DNA of 64,000 nucleotides from Dactylonectria macrodidyma (taxonomy: Eukaryota > Ascomycota > Sordariomycetes > Hypocreales > Nectriaceae): contig JAGMUV010000004.1 in NCBI GenBank assembly GCA_020744425.1, forward strand, positions 1,302,001-1,366,000. The letters run 5' to 3'. The position numbers and the translations under genes were made by a program. Of this stretch, positions 24,502-32,625 are shown in pieces. Within the stretch, counting starts at the first letter, position 1; every line of letters begins with the position of its first letter. The notes below the pieces were generated by a model. It saw only the letters and a list, made by a program, of their open reading frames with translations, searched no databases and was not told the origin of the DNA.

Positions 24502-24903
24502 TGTGTTGGGCAGGGGGACAAGAGGGACACCACCACCCGAAGTGACGGATGCCGTAGGGTAGGCGGGATGCGAAGCAGAGCGGGGATGGACAAGACTCGC
24601 AAAACAAAACAGACAAAAAGAAGGCCTGAGCTGCAATCGAGCAGCCGGCTAAGAAATGAATCAGATATTCCAGTTGATCAAATAAATCTCATCATAATGA
24701 CATCAAAAACAATTCAATAATTCAAAAATAAAGGTGGGCAAGAACATGATTGATTGCTATCTGTGTCCGAGTCGTCTCTGCCTTTTATCTCAGACCAACT
24801 CCCGTTATCCTTATCGATAGCTTTATCAAGACCGGCACTCAAATTGGTCGGCCAATTAAAATGTCCAGGCCATTCTAGCTAGTGGGCCCTCAGCCCCGAC
24901 ACA
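24502..24903 (-). repeat. Solo LTR, family A, copy 2 (little RIP)
   Basis: 402 bp, in inverted orientation to copies 1 and 3. Ends are TGTGTTGGGC and GCCCCGACACA, forming a short inverted repeat. It is flanked on both sides by ACTAT, with the final A of the right copy overlapping the element end, so it looks like a complete insertion with a 4-5 bp target duplication and no internal region. It retains CpG and CpA sites that are mutated in the other copies, so it is the youngest and closest to the ancestral sequence. Confidence 0.75.
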
Positions 24904-25190
24904 CTATATGCAAATTAACTTATACTTTGCTTCTAAGACCTACTTAAGTGTAACGGTCGTGTTCCCAGGCTAACCTGTACGTGGTATAGGGTAGCTCGGA
25001 AAGGGTTCCTAAGGGATAGACCAGGGTCTATGTTAGCAGAACGGTTAGGTCACACTTACTGAGCGGTAGTCGTAGTGTTACGTTAGGTAATAGTCAATGT
25101 ACGATGATGCGTAGCAGTCAGAGTAGATTGAGGTAACCAAGTTGTATTGATAGCTGAGGAGCTGGTGTCCTAGTGACAGCCAGTTCCTCG

Positions 25191-25200
25191 GGTTTATATA
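25191..25200 (-). promoter_or_regulatory. TATA box of the Gypsy-1 LTR
   Basis: TATATAAACC on the minus strand, downstream of the GATC array and about 40 nt before the sequence predicted to start the RNA. The working promoter copy is the same site in the right LTR at 32,868-32,877. Confidence 0.7.
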
Positions 25201-25218
25201 CTATGTAGTATGAGGTTC

Positions 25219-25315
25219 GATCACCTTAGTTACAGGGGTGATCGCAGTGATCACAGAAGTGATCACGGTGATCACGGGAGTGATCGCGGTGATCGCTCCA
25301 CAGTTCGCTGTGATC
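25219..25315. promoter_or_regulatory. Regular GATC-core array in U3 of Gypsy-1
   Basis: Eight GATC cores start at 25,219, 25,240, 25,249, 25,261, 25,270, 25,282, 25,291 and 25,312, giving the spacing 21-9-12-9-12-9-21. Most sit in GTGATCAC or GTGATCGC contexts, several next to CGG triplets. The same array is at 32,896-32,992. Position upstream of the TATA box suggests activator or repressor sites. Confidence 0.75.
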
Positions 25316-25345
25316 GCTCGTAATTGGTGAGAAATTTGTGGGGGC

Positions 25346-25357
25346 CACGTGACGTCA
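25346..25357. promoter_or_regulatory. Overlapping E-box and CRE palindromes in the LTR
   Basis: CACGTG (25,346-25,351) overlaps TGACGTCA (25,350-25,357), consensus sites for bHLH and bZIP/CREB-type factors. The right LTR has the same pair at 33,023-33,034. Binding is not shown. Confidence 0.5.
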
Positions 25358-25384
25358 GGCGTCTACGTTGCACGGGTCGTGACA

Positions 25385-25405
25385 CGATGTCTCCCCTCCG
25401 TTGGT
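25385..25405 (-). other. Gypsy-1 polypurine tract
   Basis: On the minus strand, GGAGGGGAGACATCG leads into the 3' LTR. This is the expected place and composition for the plus-strand primer of reverse transcription, offset a few bases from the LTR edge. Confidence 0.6.
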
Positions 25406-25498
25406 CCTTGTCCCCAAGGCCTACAAGTCGGCCGTCCCAAGTTTCTCCCTGGTTTGTCCAACCTTCCCCTGTAATTATTTTTCCGTAATGCTGACAGC

Positions 25499-26103
25499 AT
25501 GTCGAAGGTGAAATCGCAATCCGCCGCGCGTCGTCATCGTCTCTACGAACTTATTGAAGAAATGGGCTCCGAGGTTATCGAGTGCTCAAATTGCGCTCAA
25601 CGGAAGTTGAAGTGCAAAATGCTCGAGGGCATTTCCCGCTGTTCTGAGTGCGTTCGTCGCGGACGTTCTTGTGACGGCTCGGGGGAGTCGATCTCCGTAT
25701 GTGAGTGTCTGTTCCTGCTTGACAAATTTTGTGTTTTTGTGTTGACCGGGCAGCTTCCCGTCTGACGGCTGAAAAGCGCCGTTTAGAGTCCGAGGAGGAA
25801 CAAGCGGAAGAGGAGTTGATAGAATTGCAACAGCAAATGAATGAGCGTTTGTCTCGTCTGATGCGGCTTCGTCGTCAACGAAAACAGCTTCAAGAGAGAG
25901 GCGTGGAGATGGTGCGTCGGGGGCTTCGTTCCCTGGACGAGTTGGATGAGGCGGAGCGCCAAGAGGCTGATGCGGTCATCGAGGTTCAGGCCCATGGTGG
26001 GGTGGATGCGATCGATTGGTCCACTATGTTTGATTTTGGTGCTGCTTCTTCATCTTCCGGCGTTGCGCATGGAACGTCTTCAGTAGACGTTGCGCGTGGA
26101 TGA
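25499..26103 (+). CDS. Antisense Zn2Cys6 cluster protein carried by Gypsy-1
   Basis: Runs opposite to gag-pol in the 3' end of the element. Two exons, 25499-25700 and 25754-26103, give 183 residues. The 53-nt intron (GTGAGT...CAG) joins the Zn cluster to the helical half in frame; a GTATGT four bases upstream would lead to an early stop. Cysteines 29, 32, 39, 48, 51 and 58 have the spacing C-X2-C-X6-C-X8-C-X2-C-X6-C, a full fungal binuclear cluster with basic residues inside (QRKLK). A charged coiled coil with leucine heptads follows (about 70-120). The tail holds IDWSTMFDFG, an aromatic/acidic patch like short activation domains. Its last 80 bases overlap the end of pol tail to tail. I infer a DNA-binding regulator; targets are unknown. 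The usual middle homology region of host Zn2Cys6 factors is absent. Confidence 0.75.
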
Positions 26104-29100
26104 GGTTTTCCGGTGGTTGCCACGATGTTTCGCTTTCAGGGTAGTCTTTCCACTTTATGAGGTACATTGTTTTACCGTCGATTCTCTTCATGTCGCGGAT
26201 TTCTTCGACGTGGTACTCTTCTGGTGATTCGACTTCCGGTTCGTGGTTGTAGCCGTTGTTGACCATGATGGTTCCTTTCGTAGGTTCCAGTAGTGATACG
26301 TGGAAAACGGGGTGTACCTTGACCTTTGGTGGTAGGTCTAACCTGTAGTTGTTTTTTGAGATTTTCTCCAGAACCTTGTAGGGGCCGATGAATTTGTAGT
26401 CGAGTTTTTTGCTTGGTCTGTCCGTTGTGAGATTTTTTGTTGCTAACAGGACCATGTCCCCTTCCGAGAAGGATGGTCCCTCCAGCCTTTTCTGGTCGTA
26501 ATATTTTTTCATTTGGTTTCGTACAAATTCGAGTTCGGTTTTCATTTCTTCGTGGAGATTCTTCAACTTGTCTGACGTCAGGATTGCTTTCGGGTTGATG
26601 ATTCCGTCGCGTGGCGTGTGGTACGCGTCAGGTGTGAATCCGAAATTGGCGTAGGATGGCGTGAGCTTGGTGCTTTCATGTACCGAAGTATTGTAACTTA
26701 GCTGTGCCGTTGGTAACTTTTCTACCCAATCGTTTTGTTCGTAGTTGATGTAGCATCGAAGATACTGCTCGAGTATCTGATTTGTGCGTTCCGTCTGTCC
26801 ATCGACCTGTGGTCGGAATGCCGTTGTAAGGCGGTGATTCAATCCCATCTGGGCCATCAAGGCTTGCCAGAATTTGGATGCAAACGGGGGTCCTCTGTCG
26901 CTTAGGATCTCCGTTGGTAAGCCGTGTACGCTGACGATGTTCCGTAGGAACAGGTAGGCGAATTGTTCGGCATCCGTTGATTCGTGATAAGGTATAAAAT
27001 AGGAAAATTTCGTGAGTCTGTCCACGATGACAAGAATGCTGTCATAGAAGGTACCATTCGCTGGGTCTTCTGACAGGGGTAACTTCGTAATGAAATCCAT
27101 AGTGATGGAGTCCCATGGTCGCTCAGCGACTGGTAGGGGTTGTAGCTCTCCATATGGTTTGTGGCGTCGTGCCTTTGTTTTATCGCATGGTAAGCATTCC
27201 TTGATGACTTCCGTGACGATTTTCTTCATTCTAGGAAAAGTGTATGTCGTTTTGACTCGTTTAAGGGTTTTGTTGATTCCTTGGTGTCCGTGTAGGAGAT
27301 GTACATGCATATCTCGTACTAGCGGTTTCTGTAATTCCGGGGGAACTCGTAGCCTCCGTGGTTCGAGTTGTGATTCGGGAATTGGGCAGGGTGCTCCTGT
27401 TACTCTGTCCATCTCGTATGTCTGATTGTATTCCCGTATTCGTTCGTGAAGTGTTTCTTGGGACACTGTTGCTGCGACTTGGACTGTTTTGTCGAGTTCG
27501 TCGACCCATTTGAGTTTCTTTCGTACCTTGTTGGGTTCGCAGTTTCGGTGATCGCCTATCTCCCAGCACTCCTTTGCGTGTTGGTCGATGAGATCGTGGG
27601 GGCATCGATTGCATTGTCCCATGTGACTGATGCATGCTGATGTGAGGTCGCCGTGGAAATACTGGCTGAGTTTCTTGGCTAGGGTCCAAGGGTTCCCGTG
27701 GTGGTTGCCCTGATGGAAGTAAGCGATTGCTTGGGATCCTTGTGATCCTGTCAAGACTGCTTTTCCTTCCTGCCACAGTAGTTCTCTCGGGGCTGGTTGA
27801 ATGTCGTGTATCCATTGTTCGAAGCTTTGTTCGGGCGTCTGTAGTCGTTCCAGCAAGTCCTCCGGTAGCCTGGACTCGCTTACTGCCGCAATGTACTTCT
27901 GCTTCAGATGTCCTTCGGGGGTGTAGGTCAATACCTGTTCGTTGACCTTGGGTATGTCTATTTCGAAGTCGGGTCGTCTACTTATCGCGTCGGCTCGTCC
28001 GTTTTCTGAGCCTTTCTTGTGGATGATGACGTAGTCAAATTCTGATAGGTACTCCGCGTAGCGAAGTTGCCTTCCACTGAGCTCTTGGGTGGTAGCGAAG
28101 TGTGAAATGTTCTTGTGGTCCGTGTACACGGTGACCTGGTGTTCGCTTCCTAAGAGGTAGTGTCGGAATTCTTTGAAAGAATTGACTATCGCCAAGAATT
28201 CCTTGTCGTAGATGGGGTAGTTGAGTTCAGCTCCCTTCAGTGTGCATGAGTAGAACGCGATCGGGTGTAGGTTTCCTTCGTCGTCCCGTTGTCCAATCTG
28301 GGCTCCCAGGGCGAAGTTGGAAGCGTCGGTTTCCAATTCGATCGGTCGTTTTGGGTCAAAGGTTGCCAAAACGGGTTCACTGAGGATGGCTTGTTTCAAG
28401 TCGTTGAAGGCTTTCTGGGCCTTTGGGTTCCATCTGAATTCTACTTCTTTCTTCGTGAGTTCTGTCAAGGGTTTCGCGATTTTGCTGAATCCGCGAATGA
28501 ACCTTCGGTAGTAATTGGCGAATCCTAGGAAGCTCTGTACTTCCTTGACACTCTTGTCAGGTCTCGGCCAATCCTTGACAGCTTCGATTTTCTTTTTGTC
28601 CATTCGGATCTCGTTTGGTCGGATGGTATGTCCGAGGAAGTCCACTTCCTGTGCGTGGAACTTACTCTTCTCTGGTTCAACGAGTAGTTTTGCGTCTTGC
28701 AGCTTTTGCAACACCTTGTGGACGTGTTCCGTGTGCTCTTCTTCCGTGTCGGAGAAGATCAGGATGTCGTCTAGATAGCATACGACGAAAATGTCGAGGT
28801 GTTCTCTCAAAACGTTGGTGATCATCCGTTGGAAGGTCGCCGGTGCGTTTGTGAGTCCGAAAGGCATTACCAGGTATTCGAACAATCCAAACTTGGTTCG
28901 AAACGCTGTCTTCCATTCGTCTCCAGGCTTGATGCGGACCAAGTTGTAAGCGCCTTTTAGGTCGAGCGCCGTAAACCACTTCTTACCGTGAAGGCGATCC
29001 CTCAGTTCGGTAATCAGGGGTAACGGTGTTCGGTCTTTGTTCGTGATGGCGTTCAACTGTCGGAAATCCACAACTAGTCGGAGTTTGCCGTTCTTCTTGG

Positions 29101-30214
29101 GAACGAACATGACAGGGTAACCTGCGGAGGATTTTGATATCCTGATGTATCCTTTTCGTAGCATTTCTTCGAGGTATTCCTTTAGCGCTTGAAGCTGAAC
29201 TTCGTTGAGGTTGTAAAGTTTGAAGAACTTGGGTGAAGTTCCGTCTTTCAACACAATGTCGTGGTCCCATTCACTGTGTTCGGGTAGACCTGTTTCCAGT
29301 TCTTCGGCAAACAGTTTCTCATAGATGCGGTAAGCAGGTGGTATGTTTTTCAGCCTGTCGTCTGCTTCCGATTGTTTCTTCATTTCTGCAAGGTCTTTGT
29401 CGAGTTTTGTCAGTTGACTTCGTACAAAGGCGATGGTGCGGCGTGTCTTGCTTCGTCGGGCTTTGCGGTGTTTGTATTTCGTGCCTCGGGGTGGGAAAGT
29501 TTCTGTCGTTTCTTTCGCCGATACTTCGCTGGTGCCGTGGTCAGTCGAAGTTTGAGATCTCGTGTCGTCGTCTGAATCTGATTCCCAAGAGGAGTGATCA
29601 TCGACGTCGTCGAAGTTCACTTGGCCAGTCCTCCAGTTTATCATTGGGTTAACTCGTTTCAACCATGGGTACCCTAGAACCAAAGCGTGGTGCGCAACAG
29701 GTATAACATCGAACGAGATTCCTTCGTTTCGTCCTTCAACGAAAACCTTGAGATGATCAAGCTCTTTGGTTATTCTTCCGCTGTCGTAAGCGAACGGGGA
29801 TCCTTCGAGGTTTTGTACTCTGTACGGATTTGCTTTGTCCTTCCATGGAAGTTTCAATGTATTCACCACTGCGGGGTGGATGTAATTGAATTCTGCGCCG
29901 CTGTCTACCAAGGCGGGCAGCCAGTTTCCCTTGATTCGTACCTGTATTTCTAGGTACCGTTTTGTCGTTTGTGCGCTTTTGGTCGCACATAGAGCTCTTG
30001 TTTCGAGGGGTTCCGCTTCCCCTAGCTCTGTGCCTATCTGTTGCTCTGTTACAGATGGCGTCGGGAGTTTTTTGTATTCTCCGTTGTTCCGTCTCGTGAG
30101 GGTCGAAATGTCGGTCTGCGATTGTGCTCGTGCCACGCATTGACCTTGTCGTATACATGTATCTGGCATTCGGGTCGTTGGCAATCGGTGAATTTGGCAT
30201 CGAGGTGTTGACAC
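26024..30214 (-). CDS. Gypsy-1 Pol: protease, RT, RNase H, integrase, chromodomain
   Basis: Replication polyprotein of the retrotransposon, open for 1,396 codons from 30,214. It is probably entered by -1 frameshift at 30,067-30,073, so the first 48 or so residues need not be made. Domains in order: aspartic protease with DSG at 104-106; RT with YLDD at 480-483; RNase H starting at ETDASNF; integrase zinc region HGHQGI...CLPC; integrase core with MDFITKL, SDRGPPF and a final E in QTERTNQ; then a GPY-like segment. A chromodomain with YLIKWKDYPESETSWQPPEN occupies roughly residues 1,330-1,385. All catalytic residues are present and there is no internal stop, so it looks active. The chromodomain classes it as a chromovirus that may target heterochromatin. 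Its 3' end overlaps the antisense Zn2Cys6 gene. Confidence 0.95.
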   Translation of the reverse strand: MSTPRCQIHRLPTTRMPDTCIRQGQCVARAQSQTDISTLTRRNNGEYKKLPTPSVTEQQIGTELGEAEPLETRALCATKSAQTTKRYLEIQVRIKGNWLPALVDSGAEFNYIHPAVVNTLKLPWKDKANPYRVQNLEGSPFAYDSGRITKELDHLKVFVEGRNEGISFDVIPVAHHALVLGYPWLKRVNPMINWRTGQVNFDDVDDHSSWESDSDDDTRSQTSTDHGTSEVSAKETTETFPPRGTKYKHRKARRSKTRRTIAFVRSQLTKLDKDLAEMKKQSEADDRLKNIPPAYRIYEKLFAEELETGLPEHSEWDHDIVLKDGTSPKFFKLYNLNEVQLQALKEYLEEMLRKGYIRISKSSAGYPVMFVPKKNGKLRLVVDFRQLNAITNKDRTPLPLITELRDRLHGKKWFTALDLKGAYNLVRIKPGDEWKTAFRTKFGLFEYLVMPFGLTNAPATFQRMITNVLREHLDIFVVCYLDDILIFSDTEEEHTEHVHKVLQKLQDAKLLVEPEKSKFHAQEVDFLGHTIRPNEIRMDKKKIEAVKDWPRPDKSVKEVQSFLGFANYYRRFIRGFSKIAKPLTELTKKEVEFRWNPKAQKAFNDLKQAILSEPVLATFDPKRPIELETDASNFALGAQIGQRDDEGNLHPIAFYSCTLKGAELNYPIYDKEFLAIVNSFKEFRHYLLGSEHQVTVYTDHKNISHFATTQELSGRQLRYAEYLSEFDYVIIHKKGSENGRADAISRRPDFEIDIPKVNEQVLTYTPEGHLKQKYIAAVSESRLPEDLLERLQTPEQSFEQWIHDIQPAPRELLWQEGKAVLTGSQGSQAIAYFHQGNHHGNPWTLAKKLSQYFHGDLTSACISHMGQCNRCPHDLIDQHAKECWEIGDHRNCEPNKVRKKLKWVDELDKTVQVAATVSQETLHERIREYNQTYEMDRVTGAPCPIPESQLEPRRLRVPPELQKPLVRDMHVHLLHGHQGINKTLKRVKTTYTFPRMKKIVTEVIKECLPCDKTKARRHKPYGELQPLPVAERPWDSITMDFITKLPLSEDPANGTFYDSILVIVDRLTKFSYFIPYHESTDAEQFAYLFLRNIVSVHGLPTEILSDRGPPFASKFWQALMAQMGLNHRLTTAFRPQVDGQTERTNQILEQYLRCYINYEQNDWVEKLPTAQLSYNTSVHESTKLTPSYANFGFTPDAYHTPRDGIINPKAILTSDKLKNLHEEMKTELEFVRNQMKKYYDQKRLEGPSFSEGDMVLLATKNLTTDRPSKKLDYKFIGPYKVLEKISKNNYRLDLPPKVKVHPVFHVSLLEPTKGTIMVNNGYNHEPEVESPEEYHVEEIRDMKRIDGKTMYLIKWKDYPESETSWQPPENLIHAQRLLKTFHAQRRKMKKQHQNQT

Positions 30215-32565
30215 TTCGTAGGGTAATCCTCATCGTACTCCATGAGTTGTGCGATCCCTAGGTTTTCGTACCATTTCCTTACTCGGTAGTCTTCCATATC
30301 TTCTACCTCGTAGGGTTTCATCACTGGTTGACCATTTACTCGTACCGGGAAACAGTCTTGCTTGAGCTTCTCCGCGAGGTGCGTGGTGCATTGTTGGTAG
30401 ATGCACGAAGCCCATGAGATTTCCTTGTGTTTCCGGTGTTCCCAGTGTACTCGAGGGTCGTCTCCCCTGAGTCGTCGTTCGGTTGGGTTTCGTGGATTTC
30501 GTCCGTCGTTCCGATGTAGAGCTCGGATGTATATGTCCGCTTCTTCCGTAGGGTCCTGTGTTTCCCTGGCGAACTGTTCGATTTGGACGTCTTCCATCAC
30601 GCGTACTAGCGCGTCTTGTTCTTCCGGAGTGATGCTTCGAAGGTCATCATCGGATTCCGGGTATTCGTCTGCTGGTGCGAGGATGTCTTCGTCCTCGATG
30701 TTGTACCCGGCTTCCCTTGCCTGGTGTACGTCTCGTCCTGCGCTAACTTGTCGTGGAAAGTAGCTGCGTGTTGCACCGCTGTCCATCATGGCAGGTCGCA
30801 TTTGTGGCCTGTTCGTGTCGGTCCATTCGTGATCGGGTTGTCGGTCTGGGATCTCGAAGTCGTCGAAATCTTCCATTTGCGTTGGATTCTCCCTGAGTTG
30901 TCGGACCATAGCGATGGTATGACTTTCGTTGTTAGGCCGGGGCGCGATAGGTGGGTATCCTGTGGCTTGTGTGCCTGGGATGGCTGTCCATTGCTTGGCA
31001 GGTTTCTTCCCATTCTTTTGATCCCTTTTCTCCTTATGCTCGTCCTTATGCCTGTGGTAGCTGTCTCGCTTTATTCGCAGGCGGTGCTCTCGTCTGTCAG
31101 GATTCTTTTCCTCCTGTTCTCGTATTTGCTTCCATCCGGTCAGGTTTGAGTTTGTGCCTGGCCTGATCGCTCCTGGTTCCAGAAGTTCCTTTGTTCTGGG
31201 GTTGTCGGTGTATTTCAGGTCTTCCATCCAGTCCCACGGTGGGGCTGCGCCGTTGAAGGTTCCGTCGAAGCCGCTTCGGGTCATGTTGATGGATCGGACT
31301 GGGAGTTCGTCGTCCTTTTGCATCTTGACTGAATTGATGTTGCGGGTAGGCGTGGTGATGGGCTTGAATGGTTTCTTTTCCCTCCTTGGTTTTTTGCAGT
31401 CGCGTGAAAGGTGTCCTGGTTCGTCGCAGTTGTAGCATTTGAACGTCTTCTTTCCCTGCTGGTGACGTTGCTGCACCGCTCCGAGTTCCATTGGTCCTGC
31501 TGCAGTACCGTAAGAAGTGTTGGGGGTTCGTTGTTTCCCCTGGTTGGCATAGTTCTTCTTTCTCCAGCCGCTACTGCTGGCGTTGCCGTTTCGTTTTTCC
31601 ATTCGTCGTTCGAAGAGTCGATTATCGATGGTGACGCACAGTTTGGCGTAAGCGTTGAAGGTGGTGGGTAGTGTCAGGATCTTGGACACTTCGTCTTTGA
31701 CCTCATCCTTCATTCCTCTGTAGAACTCATCGATTGTTGTTTCTTCGTCCCAACTGAGCTTGGCCAAGTGGTATCGAAATTCCGTGAGATATTCCGACAT
31801 TGCTCGCTTTTGATCCAGTTTCCGGATCGCTTTGAGAGCGTCGTGTTTCTCGTCCCATTCGCCGTAAGTGTCGATGAGTTTTTCTTCGTACAGTCTGAAG
31901 TTCCCAAAGAGCTCCTTGGTTTCGACACGGCGACTATCGTAGGGGTTCTCGACGAAGTCTCTCAAGATTGGTTCGAGTCCGCGTAGGGCCTTTCCTTCGA
32001 GCAGGCTCATTGCATGTCTGACCTTCAGTTCTTCGTTCGCGAACATGGTAGGGTAGTACATGAAGTATGATTTGAGCTGCGTGAGGTGCTCGCGAAGGTC
32101 CTTGGGGGTACCGTCGAACTTAGTTGGCATTGGCGGTTTGAGGGTTTCTCCAGCGTCACGAGGTCGTGCCTGCTGGGCTGGTGCGTTAAACCCGGTGAAT
32201 TGTTCCGCCTGGCGCTGCTGTTCGTTCCTAGCAGCGGTTTGAGCTGTAGACAACTCCACGATTCGTGCTTCAAGAGCAGCGATGGTGTTTGCGACGTTCG
32301 GGTCTCGAACAGGGTTCTCCTGTTGAGTTCGAAGAGCCGCGAACTGCGCTTCGTAGTGCTCGTGCGCTTCGTGGTTCAGCTTAGACATGTTGATCATTTC
32401 GTTGCTGAGGCGTTGGTTCTCAGCACGAAGTGCGATGATCTCTTCATCCTCGTCTCCGGACGAGTCCATGTCTCGGTCTCCGTCTGGGTCCTGGGCCCTA
32501 CGCTGAGTAGCGGGTCCCTTGCCCTTGGAGGAGCCAGAGCTGGTAGTGGGAGTTGCGGGTGCCAT
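30049..32565 (-). CDS. Gypsy-1 Gag with CCHC knuckle and long C-terminal extension
   Basis: Structural capsid protein, 838 residues from the first ATG at 32,565 (MAPATPTTSSG), which lies about 60 nt inside the LTR edge. The frame is open further upstream but has no ATG. A low-complexity start is followed by a coiled coil, then a retrotransposon gag domain at about residues 160-320. The zinc knuckle CYNCDEPGHLSRDC is at about 377-390. Some 450 more residues follow, longer than typical gypsy Gag. They include an isolated protease-like motif MDSGATRSYF (D595) and two cysteine-rich patches near the end. The frame stops at 30,049-30,051, 16 nt beyond the frameshift heptamer, so most translation should give Gag alone and a minority Gag-Pol. 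Confidence 0.9.
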   Translation of the reverse strand: MAPATPTTSSGSSKGKGPATQRRAQDPDGDRDMDSSGDEDEEIIALRAENQRLSNEMINMSKLNHEAHEHYEAQFAALRTQQENPVRDPNVANTIAALEARIVELSTAQTAARNEQQRQAEQFTGFNAPAQQARPRDAGETLKPPMPTKFDGTPKDLREHLTQLKSYFMYYPTMFANEELKVRHAMSLLEGKALRGLEPILRDFVENPYDSRRVETKELFGNFRLYEEKLIDTYGEWDEKHDALKAIRKLDQKRAMSEYLTEFRYHLAKLSWDEETTIDEFYRGMKDEVKDEVSKILTLPTTFNAYAKLCVTIDNRLFERRMEKRNGNASSSGWRKKNYANQGKQRTPNTSYGTAAGPMELGAVQQRHQQGKKTFKCYNCDEPGHLSRDCKKPRREKKPFKPITTPTRNINSVKMQKDDELPVRSINMTRSGFDGTFNGAAPPWDWMEDLKYTDNPRTKELLEPGAIRPGTNSNLTGWKQIREQEEKNPDRREHRLRIKRDSYHRHKDEHKEKRDQKNGKKPAKQWTAIPGTQATGYPPIAPRPNNESHTIAMVRQLRENPTQMEDFDDFEIPDRQPDHEWTDTNRPQMRPAMMDSGATRSYFPRQVSAGRDVHQAREAGYNIEDEDILAPADEYPESDDDLRSITPEEQDALVRVMEDVQIEQFARETQDPTEEADIYIRALHRNDGRNPRNPTERRLRGDDPRVHWEHRKHKEISWASCIYQQCTTHLAEKLKQDCFPVRVNGQPVMKPYEVEDMEDYRVRKWYENLGIAQLMEYDEDYPTKCQHLDAKFTDCQRPECQIHVYDKVNAWHEHNRRPTFRPSRDGTTENTKNSRRHL
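30067..30073 (-). promoter_or_regulatory. -1 ribosomal frameshift site A AAA AAC
   Basis: In the Gag frame the codons read ACA AAA AAC, which places the canonical slippery heptamer A_AAA_AAC in the right register. A -1 slip reads AAA AAA CTC in the Pol frame. The Gag stop follows within 20 nt. Frames on both sides match exactly. Confidence 0.8.
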
Positions 32566-32610
32566 AACAGCTTGTCGGTTATTGCTCAGCGTATAAGGTA
32601 ACCGTCTGAA

Positions 32611-32625
32611 CAAGAGCTATCAACG
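32611..32625 (-). promoter_or_regulatory. Gypsy-1 primer-binding site, self-priming type
   Basis: The DNA just inside the 5' LTR does not begin with the TGG needed for a tRNA 3' end. Instead TTGATAGCT (plus-strand positions 32,615-32,623, read on minus) is complementary to AGCTATCAA in the LTR at 32,824-32,832, about 40 nt after the TATA box. This is the arrangement of Tf1-like self-priming, where the RNA 5' end folds back on the primer site. Confidence 0.6.

Larger units (their letters stand above)
24949..25384 (-). repeat. Gypsy-1 3' LTR (left copy)
   Basis: 436 bp, begins TGTAACGG and ends TCGTGACA on the plus strand; identical to the right copy at 32,626-33,061. In element orientation U3 is the right-hand part, R begins near 25,155 and U5 is the left-hand part. 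It doubles as the DNA upstream of the Zn2Cys6 gene. Confidence 0.95.

Noticed and set aside
24490..24720. 76-codon open frame in the solo LTR
   Set aside because: Lies inside a non-coding LTR and is disrupted in the other two copies.
12527..24903. Copies 1 and 2 of LTR family A as terminal inverted repeats of one giant DNA transposon
   Set aside because: Copy 2 has its own ACTAT duplication on both sides and is far less mutated than copy 1, so it is better read as a separate solo LTR insertion.
25219..25315. GATC array considered as a CRISPR-like or satellite array
   Set aside because: Units are short palindromes without unique spacers, inside a eukaryotic LTR; better explained as regulatory sites.
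30401..32601. Several plus-strand frames of 70-180 codons antisense to Gypsy-1 gag
   Set aside because: No domains or introns. They mirror gag codon bias, unlike the Zn2Cys6 gene, which lies mostly outside pol and has a full motif and intron.
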